A stretch of 64,000 nucleotides of DNA from Tsukamurella ocularis (GTDB taxonomy: Bacteria; Actinomycetota; Actinomycetes; Mycobacteriales; Mycobacteriaceae), in contig NZ_JANUCJ010000001.1 in the NCBI RefSeq assembly GCF_024807615.1, positions 620,001 to 684,000 on the forward strand. Direction: 5' to 3'. Every line of letters starts with the position of its first letter. The stretch's first letter is position 1. Below are positions 1-8,612 of this stretch, piece by piece. Under the pieces are notes generated by a model. The model had not been told where the DNA came from and did no database searches. It saw only the letters and a program-made list of their open reading frames with translations. A program made the position numbers and the translations under genes.

Positions 1-472
1 CCGCGGCGATCCGCGACCAGGCGGAGCTGTCCCCCGCGTGCGCCCGGAGACCCATGGCCACGTCGCCGCCGAGTTCGGCCCGGCCGGCCATCTCCGCGAA
101 GACGGCCCGGACGCGCGAGTCGTCGGCGTCGCGGCCCGCGGTGGTGCAGGCGGCAGCGGGATGGGCGCCGACGGAGAGCTCGGCGACCATCGCCTCCACG
201 CCGGCGAGGATCGCCGACAGTCGGGACATCCTCTCCCGCGCGACGCGATTCCGCGCCCGAAGATCGCGGACCGTTCCCGCGGCGAGTGCCGCCGCCAACG
301 CCTGACCGGGGCCGATCAGAAGCGCACCAAGGGGCACCGCGACGACCAGCCACCCCCAGCGCAGCGCGACCGGCGAGGCCACGGGCGCGTACCGCGTCCG
401 GAGCCGCGCGGCGGCGGGACCGCCGGGCCAGGCCAGCGCCGCCGCGGCGAGCAGGAGGATCGCAGCAGTCAC
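1..472 (-). CDS. TadB-like Flp pilus assembly membrane protein (3' end outside window)
   Basis: Partial gene that runs off the left edge; about 157 residues are visible. It starts at a GTG that overlaps the stop codon of the upstream ATPase by four bases, so the two are probably translationally coupled. The visible part opens with a hydrophobic helix (starting [18 protein letters not shown]), has a second hydrophobic stretch near residues 40-65, and continues into a soluble, Arg- and Ala-rich segment. This is the layout of the N-terminus of TadB, the inner-membrane platform protein of Tad/Flp pili, and the position next to TadA and Ssd matches Rv3658c. Assignment rests mainly on context and hydropathy. 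Confidence 0.72.
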   Translation of the reverse strand, partial: MTAAILLLAAAALAWPGGPAAARLRTRYAPVASPVALRWGWLVVAVPLGALLIGPGQALAAALAAGTVRDLRARNRVARERMSRLSAILAGVEAMVAELSVGAHPAAACTTAGRDADDSRVRAVFAEMAGRAELGGDVAMGLRAHAGDSSAWSRIAA

Positions 473-1650
473 GGGACACCCCGCTCCGCAAGCAGCGCGT
501 GCATGCGCTCCGCCTCCGCCGTGAAGCCGCCCTCGCGGTCCCACGCGGGCAGCACCCGCACGTAGCCGTCGTCACCCCGGTCGACGACGCCGATGCTCCG
601 CAGCCCGCGCAGCCCCGAGGGCCAGCGGTGCACCGCGAACACCACCTGGAAGGCCGCGGCGAGCTGGGCGTGGAGCGCCTCCCGGCCCAGACCTCCGAGC
701 GCCGCCAGGGCCTCCAGGCGTGCCGGCACCTCGCGCGGGGAATTGGCGTGGACGGTGCCGGCGCCACCATCGTGGCCGGTGTTGAGGGCGGTGAGCAGAT
801 CGACCACCTCGGCGCCGCGGACCTCGCCGACCACGATCCGGTCGGGCCGCATCCGGAGCGCCTGTCGCACCAGGTCCCGCACCGTCACCTCACCGACGCC
901 CTCGACGTTCGCGCCTCGCGCCAGCAGCGAGACCACGTGTGGGTGCACGGGATCGAGCTCGTGCGCGTCCTCGACGCACAGCACCCGCTCGGCCGGATCC
1001 ACAACACCTAGCAGGCCGTTGAGCAGCGTCGTCTTGCCGCTGCCCGTGCCGCCGACCACCAGGAAGGCCAGCCGAGCCGCCACCACCCGTCGCACGAGGC
1101 CCGCCACCTCGTCGGGCACCGCCCCCTTGTCGACGAGTGTGTCGAGCGTCTGGGTGGCCGGTCGCAGCACGCGCAGCGAGATGCAGGTGCCTCCGTGCGC
1201 GAGGGGCGGCAGCACCGCATGCAGCCGGATCCCGCTCCCCGCGCGGCCGCCCGGCCCGGCGGGGAGATGTCCGTCCACCCAGGGCTGCGCGTCATCCAGC
1301 CGCCGCCCCGCCGCCAGCGCGAGGCGCGCAGCGAGGCGCCGCACGGCGGCGTCGTCCTCGAAGACGACGCCCGCGGCTTCGAGCCCTCGACCCCGGTCGA
1401 CCCACACCTTCCGCGGGCCACAGACCAGCACGTCCGCGACGTCCGGATCCGCGAGCAGGGGCTCGAGCCGGCCCGCGCCGACGAGCTCCGTCTCGAGGTA
1501 GGCGAGCCCGTCCAGCAGATCCGTATCGCCGAGCACTCCCCCGCATTCGGCGCGGAGCGCAGCCGCCATCACGTCGGGCGTGAGCACCTCGGCCGTGTGC
1601 GCGAGCCGCTCCCGCACCCGGGCCAGGAGATCGCCGTCCGGGGACGTCAC
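469..1650 (-). CDS. tadA: TadA-type secretion ATPase (CpaF family)
   Basis: 393-residue type II/IV secretion ATPase of the TadA/CpaF family, expected to power Flp pilus assembly at the inner face of the membrane. A Walker A motif GGTGSGKTT lies near residue 200 and a Walker B-type stretch RIVVGEVRG near residue 270. The N-terminal part carries the usual helical domain. The GTG start overlaps the end of the upstream ssd gene, and its stop overlaps the TadB-like start, so ssd-tadA-tadB is one tightly packed operon. Ortholog position corresponds to Rv3659c. Confidence 0.9.
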   Translation of the reverse strand: MTSPDGDLLARVRERLAHTAEVLTPDVMAAALRAECGGVLGDTDLLDGLAYLETELVGAGRLEPLLADPDVADVLVCGPRKVWVDRGRGLEAAGVVFEDDAAVRRLAARLALAAGRRLDDAQPWVDGHLPAGPGGRAGSGIRLHAVLPPLAHGGTCISLRVLRPATQTLDTLVDKGAVPDEVAGLVRRVVAARLAFLVVGGTGSGKTTLLNGLLGVVDPAERVLCVEDAHELDPVHPHVVSLLARGANVEGVGEVTVRDLVRQALRMRPDRIVVGEVRGAEVVDLLTALNTGHDGGAGTVHANSPREVPARLEALAALGGLGREALHAQLAAAFQVVFAVHRWPSGLRGLRSIGVVDRGDDGYVRVLPAWDREGGFTAEAERMHALLAERGVP

Positions 1651-2750
1651 GCCGCACCTCGCCGCACACCGTCGAGCACGCGGCCCGCCGCCACCGCCAG
1701 TGGCGTACCCCGACGCAGCCGCAGGCCACCGTCGTCGAGCTGGGCGGCCAGGCCCGGCTGCGGGCGCATCGACGCCAGCAGCGGTACGCCGACGGCCTGC
1801 TCGACATCGCGTGCCGAGAGGCCGCCCGGCGCGGGACCGCGCACCACCAGTCCGACCTGCCGAGCATGTCCCGCCACCCCGTCAGCGACCGTGCGCGCGG
1901 CGGCGCACCCCCGCACCGTGGCAGCGGCGACGACGACCACCACGTCCGCGACCTCGAGGCACGCGGCGGTAGCCGGGTCGTCCCGCCTGGGCAGATCGAC
2001 GACGGTCACGCCCACGCTGCGGCGGCCCGCGTCGATCACCGCGAGCAGGCCCTCGACCGGGATCACGGGCGACGGGACCCCGCCCCCGGCGTCGCGCGCC
2101 CTGGCCGCGACCGATCCGCCCGCCGACAGCACCGCCACGGCCCCGGCACGCCCGGGGAGGGCAGCGACCAGCGCCTCGGACGGCACGTGCCCGCCGCGCA
2201 GAGCCAGGTCGCCCCATCGCAGGCCGGGCATGTCCGCGCAGCCAAGCAGGAGGTCGAGCCCTCCGCCCCACGGGTCCGCGTCGACGGCGAGCGCCGTGAT
2301 GCCTCGGCTCGGCGCCGTCACCGCGACGGCGGCCGCCAGAACGGACGCACCCGCTCCGCCGTGCCCGCCGACGACGGCGACGACGCGGGAGCGCGCCCCG
2401 TCGTCCTGCTCGCGGTCCGCGAGGAAACGGGCCAGGTCGCGCACCTGCGTAGGCAGCACGAAGACCTGCGCCGCCCCGACCTCGACGGCCGCCGCCAGCT
2501 CCGCGATCCCCACCTCGGCCGCGACGATCGCCACGCCCTCGCGGCGCGGAAGGCCCCCCGCCCGGGCGGCCTCGGCCATCGCCTTCGCGGCCGCGAGGTC
2601 GAGTACCAGCCCCGCGGCCGAAGCCCAGCCCGCGCGGGGCCTGCCCCGGTCGATGTCCGTCACCGACCGCGCGGCCGCGGCCGCAGCGCGCCGCACGTTG
2701 TCGGCCAGCGCACCGTCGGCCACCGCCATCCCGATCTCGATCCCCCGCAT
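1647..2750 (-). CDS. ssd: Ssd/CpaE-like septum-site determining protein
   Basis: About 367 residues, a MinD/CpaE-like P-loop family protein. The ATPase part is recognisable from VVAVVGGHGGAGASVLAAA, a deviant Walker A in which the usual Lys-Gly-Gly pattern is altered, followed by a VDADPWGGGLDLLLG segment. The N-terminal part resembles a receiver-like domain, as in CpaE. In mycobacteria this family (Rv3660c) is linked to septum placement; in Tad loci CpaE helps localise the pilus machine. The ATG at 2750 was chosen because an upstream start (3047) would run through the divergent HAD gene. It is the first gene of the ssd-tadA-tadB operon. Confidence 0.82.
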   Translation of the reverse strand: MRGIEIGMAVADGALADNVRRAAAAAARSVTDIDRGRPRAGWASAAGLVLDLAAAKAMAEAARAGGLPRREGVAIVAAEVGIAELAAAVEVGAAQVFVLPTQVRDLARFLADREQDDGARSRVVAVVGGHGGAGASVLAAAVAVTAPSRGITALAVDADPWGGGLDLLLGCADMPGLRWGDLALRGGHVPSEALVAALPGRAGAVAVLSAGGSVAARARDAGGGVPSPVIPVEGLLAVIDAGRRSVGVTVVDLPRRDDPATAACLEVADVVVVVAAATVRGCAAARTVADGVAGHARQVGLVVRGPAPGGLSARDVEQAVGVPLLASMRPQPGLAAQLDDGGLRLRRGTPLAVAAGRVLDGVRRGAA

Positions 2751-2871
2751 AGGCAGAGCATCACCCGAAGGCCTGTCCGGTTCGTCCGGTCCGTGCCCAG
2801 CCTGTGGATGACGCTGTCCAATTCGAAAAAGGTGTGGAGGAATCCAGGGTGCGCTCTTGCAGGGTGCGCAG

Positions 2872-2891
2872 CGGTGTGACACCGGTACGCT
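2872..2891 (+). promoter_or_regulatory. Palindrome and -10 element before the HAD gene
   Basis: CGGTGT-G-ACACCG forms a perfect 13-base dyad at 2872-2884, followed directly by TACGCT (2886-2891), a plausible -10 hexamer seven bases before the GTG start at 2899. This suggests a leaderless mRNA with an operator overlapping the spacer. No protein is known to me for this dyad. Confidence 0.4.
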
Positions 2892-2898
2892 GATTGGT

Positions 2899-3720
2899 GT
2901 GAGCCCTACCGCGCCCGACGAGGCCCCGGTGCGCCGGGTCGCCGCCTTCTTCGACCTGGACAAGACGATCATCGCGAAATCGTCCGCGCTGGCCTTCTCA
3001 CGTCCCTTTTTCGACGAGGGGCTGCTCAACCGCCGTGCCGTCCTCAAGTCGAGCTACGCACAGTTCCTCATGATGCTCACGGCCGCCGACCACGACCAGA
3101 TGGAACGCATGCGCGACCACCTCACGCAGATGTGCGAGGGCTGGAACGTCGAACAGGTGACCTCGATCGTCCGTGAAGCGCTGCACGACGTGGTGAACCC
3201 GCTCGTCTTCGCGGAAGCCTCGGAACTCATCGCCGGGCACCACGCACGCGGGCACGACGTGGTCATCGTCTCGGCCTCCGGCGAGGAGATGGTGAGCCCC
3301 ATCGCCGAGATGCTCGGCGCCGACTACTCGGTGGCATCGAAGATGAAGGTCGAGGACGGCAAGTACGCCGGCGAGGTCGAGTTCTACTGCTACGGACAGA
3401 ACAAGGTCGTCGCCATGGAGGCGCTCGCGGCTGAGCACGGCTACGACCTCGAACAGTGCTTCGCCTACTCGGATTCGATCACCGACGTACCTATGCTCGC
3501 CGCAGTCGGGCACCCTACCGCGGTCAACCCCGATCGCGGGCTGCGCAAGGAGGCCGCGGAGCGCGGCTGGCCCGTCGTCTCGTTCTCGAACCCCACACCG
3601 TTGCGCGACCGGATACCCACACCGTCGCGCAAATCCGTCCTCGCCAGCGCGGGCCTCGGCGTGGTCGCCGCGGGCGCCGGTATCGCGACTTACCTTGTGC
3701 TGCACCATAAGAAGCACTGA
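2899..3720 (+). CDS. HAD-IB family phosphatase (SerB-like, Rv3661-type)
   Basis: 273 residues. Motif I of the haloacid dehalogenase fold is FFDLDKTII (Asp nucleophile plus Asp-x-Thr). IVSASGEEMVSPI supplies the motif II serine region and YSDSITDVPML the metal-binding motif IV. The IB subclass includes phosphoserine phosphatase-like enzymes, but the true substrate is unknown. The C-terminus ends in a hydrophobic stretch followed by HHKKH, which may be a tail anchor. The GTG start was preferred to the upstream ATG at 2857 because a -10 element sits seven bases before it. It is divergent from ssd, as in mycobacteria. Confidence 0.85.
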   Translation: MSPTAPDEAPVRRVAAFFDLDKTIIAKSSALAFSRPFFDEGLLNRRAVLKSSYAQFLMMLTAADHDQMERMRDHLTQMCEGWNVEQVTSIVREALHDVVNPLVFAEASELIAGHHARGHDVVIVSASGEEMVSPIAEMLGADYSVASKMKVEDGKYAGEVEFYCYGQNKVVAMEALAAEHGYDLEQCFAYSDSITDVPMLAAVGHPTAVNPDRGLRKEAAERGWPVVSFSNPTPLRDRIPTPSRKSVLASAGLGVVAAGAGIATYLVLHHKKH

Positions 3721-3764
3721 TACCGACCGGTAGCAACTGGTCCGAGAAATTTCCCGTCTACCCC

Positions 3765-3793
3765 TTGCTGTGACGCCGCTCACAGGGTAGAAA
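3765..3793 (+). promoter_or_regulatory. Promoter with Crp-type site in the spacer (Ms1-like RNA)
   Basis: TTGCTG (3765-3770), a 17-base spacer and TAGAAA (3788-3793) form a good vegetative promoter, predicting a start near 3800. The spacer contains CTGTGA-N6-TCACAG (3768-3785), an exact match to the Crp/GlxR consensus TGTGA-N6-TCACA with one extra paired base on each side. Binding there would be expected to block RNA polymerase. The next coding sequence on this strand is far downstream, so the promoter most likely serves a non-coding RNA. Confidence 0.7.
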
Positions 3794-3799
3794 GGAGTC

Positions 3800-4106
3800 A
3801 CGGAGCGGCGCAAAGCCAAATCCTCACCGGAAGAGAAGGTCGAGGATTCCTGAGCGTCAAGGCTCCCAGCACGGACACCAGGCACCCACGCGGAGCTCGC
3901 CACCTATGGCGGAAAGCGCTGTGAGCCTGCGTCACCGGGGAATTTCAGTGGTCAGCACAAGATCCGCGGATAGTGGATCTCTCCACCGGTGAACGCCGAG
4001 GCCGTAATACAGCCCACCCTCACGCACGCTTGGTAACCGGGATCCGTGCTAGCGAACGGCGATTCGGACCCGTTCTGAGGAAGGCACCGCGAGTGCCCTT
4101 CCTCAG
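3800..4106 (+). ncRNA. Candidate Ms1/MTS2823-type small RNA
   Basis: An interval of about 300 bases with no convincing reading frame on either strand, between the HAD phosphatase (Rv3661-type) and the Rv3662c-type gene. In mycobacteria this exact gap holds MTS2823/Ms1, a roughly 300-nt abundant RNA reported to bind core RNA polymerase. Here a well-spaced promoter starts transcription near 3800 and a strong hairpin closes the unit at 4106. Internal stems include AATCCTC (3819) with GAGGATT (3842) and AGATCC (3960) with GGATCT (3975). The call rests on synteny, length and promoter; I could not compare the sequence with known Ms1 RNAs, and the exact ends are inferred. Confidence 0.62.
4075..4106. 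terminator. Strong hairpin ending the Ms1-like RNA
   Basis: CTGAGGAAGG-CAC, a five-base loop and GTG-CC-CTTCCTCAG pair over about 13 base pairs with a single bulged base. No U-tract follows, which is common in high-GC actinobacteria. It could also stop transcripts from the opposite-strand gene that ends at 4182. Confidence 0.6.
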
Positions 4107-4181
4107 CGCAGGCCGGGTCGCCGTTGCGCATGTCCGGGCACAATGCTGTCGGATGCCGGACCGCAGCAGCTGGTTCCGAGG

Positions 4182-4919
4182 TCAGCGCTCCGCGAGCGCC
4201 AATGCCTCCCTGCCTCCGGCCTCCAACGCCTGACAGCACAGGACCACCCACGCCACCACGCCGTCGGGCTCGCCCATCCCGAACGCGTCCGCGGCGTCGG
4301 CGTAGCTGGGCGCGAACTTCAGCCACGTGGTCTCGGGGATGCCGAGCGCGTGCGGATCGAGGCCGGACGCCACCGTCACCAGCCGCGACGCGGCACGGGC
4401 GACCACGCCATCGGCGACCTCGAAGGGCCGAAGCGAGAGCAGCTCCCCGTGCACGATCGCCGCGAGCACAGGTGCGGGGGCCTCCGTGCCGCCGGTCACG
4501 AGCTGCGCCAGCAGCCCGAGTCGCTCTCCCGCGCCGGCGCGGGGCCGGCCGAGGCGGGAGTCGTCGCCGTCGACGAGGTCCGCCGCCGCCAGGGTGTGCA
4601 GCCGGGCGAGCACCTGGAGCGGCGCGCGCCTCCACACGCCGACCGAGGCGTCGAGCAGATCGCCGTCGATCGCCTGGTAAGCCCGCATCGCCCCCGCGAG
4701 CACCGGATCATTGATCAGCTCGTCCCGGCTCAGCGCCACGGCCGCGCCGTCGAGGGCCGCCGAGGCGCGGGCACCGCGCAGCGACGATTCCGTGGCGGTC
4801 GCTCGCCACTCCCTGCGGTTCGCGGGATGACGGTGCACCTTCGCGAGCGCCTCGCGCGCGGCGGCGGCCGCCTCCGCGACGGCGGGGACGGCGACGAGCG
4901 GGCTCAGCGGGTCGGTCAC
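4182..4919 (-). CDS. Fic-like protein with degenerate active site (Rv3662c-type)
   Basis: 245 residues, mostly alpha-helical and Ala-rich. Near residue 60 the segment ASAALDGAAV resembles the Ser-x-x-x-Glu-Gly inhibitory/N-terminal signature of Fic proteins (Glu replaced by Asp). Near residue 180, LRPFEVADGVVAR lines up with the Fic core HPFxxGNGRxxR, but His is Arg, Asn is Asp and the first Arg is Val, so AMP-transfer chemistry is unlikely. The GTG at 4919 is preferred because TAGGGT lies seven bases before it; 4928 is an in-frame alternative. The gene lies 39 bases downstream of the dppDF stop and may be part of the dpp transcript. Function unknown. Confidence 0.7.
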   Translation of the reverse strand: MTDPLSPLVAVPAVAEAAAAAREALAKVHRHPANRREWRATATESSLRGARASAALDGAAVALSRDELINDPVLAGAMRAYQAIDGDLLDASVGVWRRAPLQVLARLHTLAAADLVDGDDSRLGRPRAGAGERLGLLAQLVTGGTEAPAPVLAAIVHGELLSLRPFEVADGVVARAASRLVTVASGLDPHALGIPETTWLKFAPSYADAADAFGMGEPDGVVAWVVLCCQALEAGGREALALAER

Positions 4920-4958
4920 ACGACCCACCCTAGCCCGCGCGCCGCGCGTCCCTGCCGG

Positions 4959-6737
4959 TCAGCCCGCTAGCTCGATGGAGCCGCCGGGGATCGCCTCGAT
5001 CAGCCTGCGCGTGTAGTCCGACGACGGGTTGTCGTAGACCTGATCCGTCGGGCCCTGCTCCATCACCTTGCCACCCGCCATCACGAGCGTCTGGTGCGCG
5101 ATCTGCTTGACCACCGCCAGGTCGTGCGTGATGAACAGGTACGTCAGCCCCAGCTCCTGCTGCAGACCCTCGAGCAAGTTCAGGATCTGCGCCTGCACCA
5201 GCACGTCGAGTGCGGAGACCGCCTCGTCGAGAACGATGACCTCGGGGTTGAGTGCCAATGCCCGCGCGATGGCGACGCGCTGCCGCTGCCCGCCCGACAG
5301 CTCGTTCGGGTAGCGGTGCATGGTGTCCACCGGTAGCGCCACCATCTCGAGCAGTTCCTTCGCACGGTCCACACGCGAGGCCTTGTCGCCGATGCCGTGC
5401 ACCACCAGCGGCTCGGTGATCGCCCGGTAGATCGAGTACATCGGATCCAGGGAGCCGTACGGGTTCTGGAAGACGGGCTGCACCCGGCGCCGGAACGCCT
5501 TCGCCTCCGCCCCACGGAGGGTGGTCACGTCCCGGCCGTCGAATTCGACGGTGCCGCTCGTCGGTTCGAGGAGACCGAGCACCATGCGTGCCACCGTCGA
5601 CTTGCCCGATCCGGACTCGCCGACCACCGCGGTCGTCGTCCCCCGCAGCATGGTGAAACTGACGTCGTCGACGGCACGGAAATCGCTGCTCTGGAAGGGC
5701 AGCGAGCCGCGGATCGGGAAGTCCTTCACCAGGTTCGCGGCGACCACGACCTCCGCCGGACCCTTCGCCGCGGAATCCCGGAGCTCGGCCTTGACCGTCT
5801 CCAGTGCGACGTCCGCGCCGTCGGCACCCGCCTCCACGACGTGCGTCACCGCGGCCGCGACCGGCGGGATCTCGGCCCGGTGGGCCGAGAGCGACGGCGC
5901 CGCCGACACCAAGCGCCTGGTGTACTCGTGCTGCGGATCCTGCAGGATCTCGAGCGCGGGACCGGATTCCACGACGCGGCCCTTGTACATCACGACGAGG
6001 TGGCTCGCACGCTCGGCGGCCAACCCCAGGTCGTGCGTGATGAGCAGCACCGCGGTGCCGAGGTCGGAGGTGAGCGTGTCCAGGTGATCGAGGATCTGCC
6101 GCTGCACCGTGACGTCGAGCGCCGAGGTCGGCTCGTCGGCGATGAGCAGCTTCGGCCGGCAGGCCAGTCCGATCGCGATGAGCGCGCGCTGCTTCATGCC
6201 GCCCGAGAACTCGTGCGGGTACTGGTTCACCCGCTTGTCCGGATCCTTCATCCCGGCCTCGGCGAGCAGCGCGATCGCCCGCTTCTTGGCGTCGCCCTCC
6301 TCGGCATTGTTGGCCTTGAGGGTCTCTCGGATCTGAAATCCCACGCGCCACAATGGATTCAGGTTCGTGTTCGGGTCCTGCGGGACCAGGCCGATGCCGT
6401 TGCCGCGGATCTTCTGGAAGTCCTTCTCGGAGGCCTTCGACAGGTCCTGACCGTCGAAGACGATCTGCCCGCTCGCCACTGTGCCGGTGCCCTGCAGCAG
6501 GCCCATCACGGCCGCGGCCGTGGTGGACTTGCCCGAACCGGACTCGCCGACGATCGCAACCGTCTGACCCGGGTAGACCGTGAGATTGGCGCCCCGGACC
6601 GCGGGAACCGGCTTGCCCTGGACCTCGAATTCCACGACCAGGTCGCGGATCTCGAGGAGCGGCGACGGCGAACTACCGTGCGCCGAGGCGACCTTGTCCT
6701 TGACCTCGCTCAGGCCATGCTCGTGCTCGTCGGACAT
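4959..6737 (-). CDS. dppD: Fused dipeptide ABC transporter ATP-binding protein (DppD-DppF)
   Basis: 592 residues with two complete ABC ATPase domains in one chain. Domain 1 has GESGSGKSTT, the signature FSGGMKQRALIAIGLA and LLIADEPTSALDV; domain 2 has GESGSGKSTV, LSGGQRQRVAIARALA and VIVLDEAVSALDV. This is the duplicated ATPase of oligo/dipeptide importers (COG1123) and energises the permeases encoded just upstream. Its start overlaps the dppC stop (TGATG), and the order A-B-C-D matches the Rv3666c-Rv3663c dpp operon. Both halves keep their Walker and signature residues, so both are probably active. Confidence 0.93.
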   Translation of the reverse strand: MSDEHEHGLSEVKDKVASAHGSSPSPLLEIRDLVVEFEVQGKPVPAVRGANLTVYPGQTVAIVGESGSGKSTTAAAVMGLLQGTGTVASGQIVFDGQDLSKASEKDFQKIRGNGIGLVPQDPNTNLNPLWRVGFQIRETLKANNAEEGDAKKRAIALLAEAGMKDPDKRVNQYPHEFSGGMKQRALIAIGLACRPKLLIADEPTSALDVTVQRQILDHLDTLTSDLGTAVLLITHDLGLAAERASHLVVMYKGRVVESGPALEILQDPQHEYTRRLVSAAPSLSAHRAEIPPVAAAVTHVVEAGADGADVALETVKAELRDSAAKGPAEVVVAANLVKDFPIRGSLPFQSSDFRAVDDVSFTMLRGTTTAVVGESGSGKSTVARMVLGLLEPTSGTVEFDGRDVTTLRGAEAKAFRRRVQPVFQNPYGSLDPMYSIYRAITEPLVVHGIGDKASRVDRAKELLEMVALPVDTMHRYPNELSGGQRQRVAIARALALNPEVIVLDEAVSALDVLVQAQILNLLEGLQQELGLTYLFITHDLAVVKQIAHQTLVMAGGKVMEQGPTDQVYDNPSSDYTRRLIEAIPGGSIELAG

Positions 6738-7687
6738 CAGCGCTTCCTCGCCTTCGGATCGAGTGCGTCGCTCAGGACGTCACCGAGCATCATGAACGTG
6801 AGAACAGTAATGGCCAGCGCAGCGGCCGGATAGAACAGGATGGGCGTGCCCTCACGCAGGAGTGTCTGTCCCGCGGAGATGTCCATGCCCCACGAGACCT
6901 CAGTCGTCGGGAGTCCGATACCGAGGTACGACAGCGTGGCCTCCGTGACGATGTAGATACCGAGCGCGACGGTGGCGACCACGATCACGGGCCCGAGGCA
7001 GTTCGGAATCACGTGCGTGAACAGCGTGCGGACCTTGGAGGCACCCAAGGACTTCGAGGCGTCGATGTACTCCTCGTTGCGGATCGAGATCGCCGCCGAC
7101 CGCGCGATGCGGGCGATCTGCGGCCAGCTGAAGATCGCAAGTACCAGCACCACGGAGTACACGGTGCGCGAACTGACCATCTGCATCACGACGACGGCCG
7201 CCAGCATGAGCGGCACGCCGAAGAAGACGTCCGACAGCCGCGCGATCAGCGAGTCGAGCCAGCCACCGTAGAACCCGGCGGTAGCGCCGAGCAAGCCGCC
7301 GACGACGACCACCGCCGCGGTGGTGAGCACCCCCACGATGACCGACGCCCGAGCGCCGTAGATCGTACGCGCGAAAATGTCGTGGCCCTGCAGATCGGTG
7401 CCGAACCAGAACTCGCTGCTCGGCGGGAGCAGTGAGCGATCCAACGACGCGAAGTAGGGATCCTTGCCGAAGGCGAAGACACTGGGAAAGAGCACGACCA
7501 GCACGATCAGCGTCAGCAAAGCGACGCACACCCAGAACAGCTTTTTGGCGCGTAGTTCGATCCATGCGGTCTTCCAGAAGCCGGCCGGCTGAGTCTTCTG
7601 GTCGACAGCGTCGATCGCGCCGACCACGACGTCGTCGGCTGCGGCAACGAAGCGTTCCTGTCCGGGATAGGTGTGATTGTCAGGCAT
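6737..7687 (-). CDS. dppC: Dipeptide ABC transporter permease DppC
   Basis: 316-residue inner-membrane permease. An N-terminal OppC-type cytoplasmic segment is followed by a first helix (FWVCVALLTLIVLVVLFPSV) and five more helices in the BPD_transp_1 domain. The EAA-type coupling loop reads SIRNEEYIDASKSLGASKVR near residue 200. The start lies inside the end of dppB, indicating coupled translation. It pairs with DppB to form the membrane channel for peptide import. Confidence 0.92.
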   Translation of the reverse strand: MPDNHTYPGQERFVAAADDVVVGAIDAVDQKTQPAGFWKTAWIELRAKKLFWVCVALLTLIVLVVLFPSVFAFGKDPYFASLDRSLLPPSSEFWFGTDLQGHDIFARTIYGARASVIVGVLTTAAVVVVGGLLGATAGFYGGWLDSLIARLSDVFFGVPLMLAAVVVMQMVSSRTVYSVVLVLAIFSWPQIARIARSAAISIRNEEYIDASKSLGASKVRTLFTHVIPNCLGPVIVVATVALGIYIVTEATLSYLGIGLPTTEVSWGMDISAGQTLLREGTPILFYPAAALAITVLTFMMLGDVLSDALDPKARKR

Positions 7688-8606
7688 AGCGGATCCTCGG
7701 GTCGAGGGCGGCGTAGAGCAGGTCGACCACCACGTTGGAGATGAGATAGATCAGAATCAGAACCGTGACGAAGGAGACGACCGTCGGCGCCTCACCACGA
7801 ATCACCGCCTGGTAGATCGTGCCGCCGACGCCGGGGATGTTGAAGATGCCCTCGGTGACGAGCGCGCCGCCCATCAGCGCGCCGATGTCGGCGCCCAGGA
7901 AGGTGACCACCGGAATGAGTGAGTTCCGCAGCACGTGCACCAGCACGACGCGCGAGCGCGGCAGGCCCTTGGCCGTCGCGGTCCGCACGTAGTCGGCGGT
8001 GAGGTTCTGCGAGACCTGCGATCGGGTGAGCCGCACGACGTACGCGAAGGAAACCAGACCGAGCACGATGCCTGGTAGCAGCAGGTGATAGAAGTCCAGG
8101 TTGCCGCCGACGGTGACCGGGAACCACTGCAGTTTCACGCCGAAGACGAACTGGGCGATGAACCCGAGCACGAAGATCGGCACCGCGATGATGATCAGCG
8201 AGACGAACAGGATCGACGTATCGAAGAGCTTGCCCTTCTTCAGGCCGGCGATCACGCCGAAGAAGATGCCGAGCACGGCTTCCACCACCAGTGCGATGAG
8301 CGCGAGGTTCACCGTGACGGGGAAGGCCCGCTTCATCACGTCCCATACCGGCTGCCCGGAGAAGGAGGTGCCGAAGTCGAGCGAGAAGACGCCCCGGATG
8401 TAGTACCAGTACTGCACCAGGAAGGGCTGGTCGAGGTGGTATTGCGCGCGCAAGCCCTCAACCACCTCGGGTGGGAGCTGGCGGTCGCCGCCGAGCGCCG
8501 CGATCGGGTCGTCCGGAATGAGGAAGACCAACGCGTAGATGAGCAGGGTGGCTCCGAAGAAGACGATCACCAGCTGCCCGATTCGACTGAGGAGATATCG
8601 CAGCAT
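7680..8606 (-). CDS. dppB: Dipeptide ABC transporter permease DppB
   Basis: 308-residue permease starting MLRYLLSRIGQLVIVFFGAT, the typical first helix of DppB/OppB. Five more membrane segments follow, with a coupling loop containing VRTATAKGLPRSRVVLVH near residue 215. A ribosome binding site (GGAGT) stands a few bases before the ATG. It lies seven bases after dppA on the same strand. Confidence 0.92.
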   Translation of the reverse strand: MLRYLLSRIGQLVIVFFGATLLIYALVFLIPDDPIAALGGDRQLPPEVVEGLRAQYHLDQPFLVQYWYYIRGVFSLDFGTSFSGQPVWDVMKRAFPVTVNLALIALVVEAVLGIFFGVIAGLKKGKLFDTSILFVSLIIIAVPIFVLGFIAQFVFGVKLQWFPVTVGGNLDFYHLLLPGIVLGLVSFAYVVRLTRSQVSQNLTADYVRTATAKGLPRSRVVLVHVLRNSLIPVVTFLGADIGALMGGALVTEGIFNIPGVGGTIYQAVIRGEAPTVVSFVTVLILIYLISNVVVDLLYAALDPRIRYA

Positions 8607-8612
8607 TTTCTG

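Noticed and set aside
2751-2898. Possible 6C-type RNA between ssd and the HAD gene
   Set aside because: No runs of six C in hairpin loops were found in this gap; it fits a short promoter region only.
3918-3935. TGTGAGCCTGCGTCACC as a second Crp site
   Set aside because: The half-sites are seven bases apart, not six, and the right half is imperfect.
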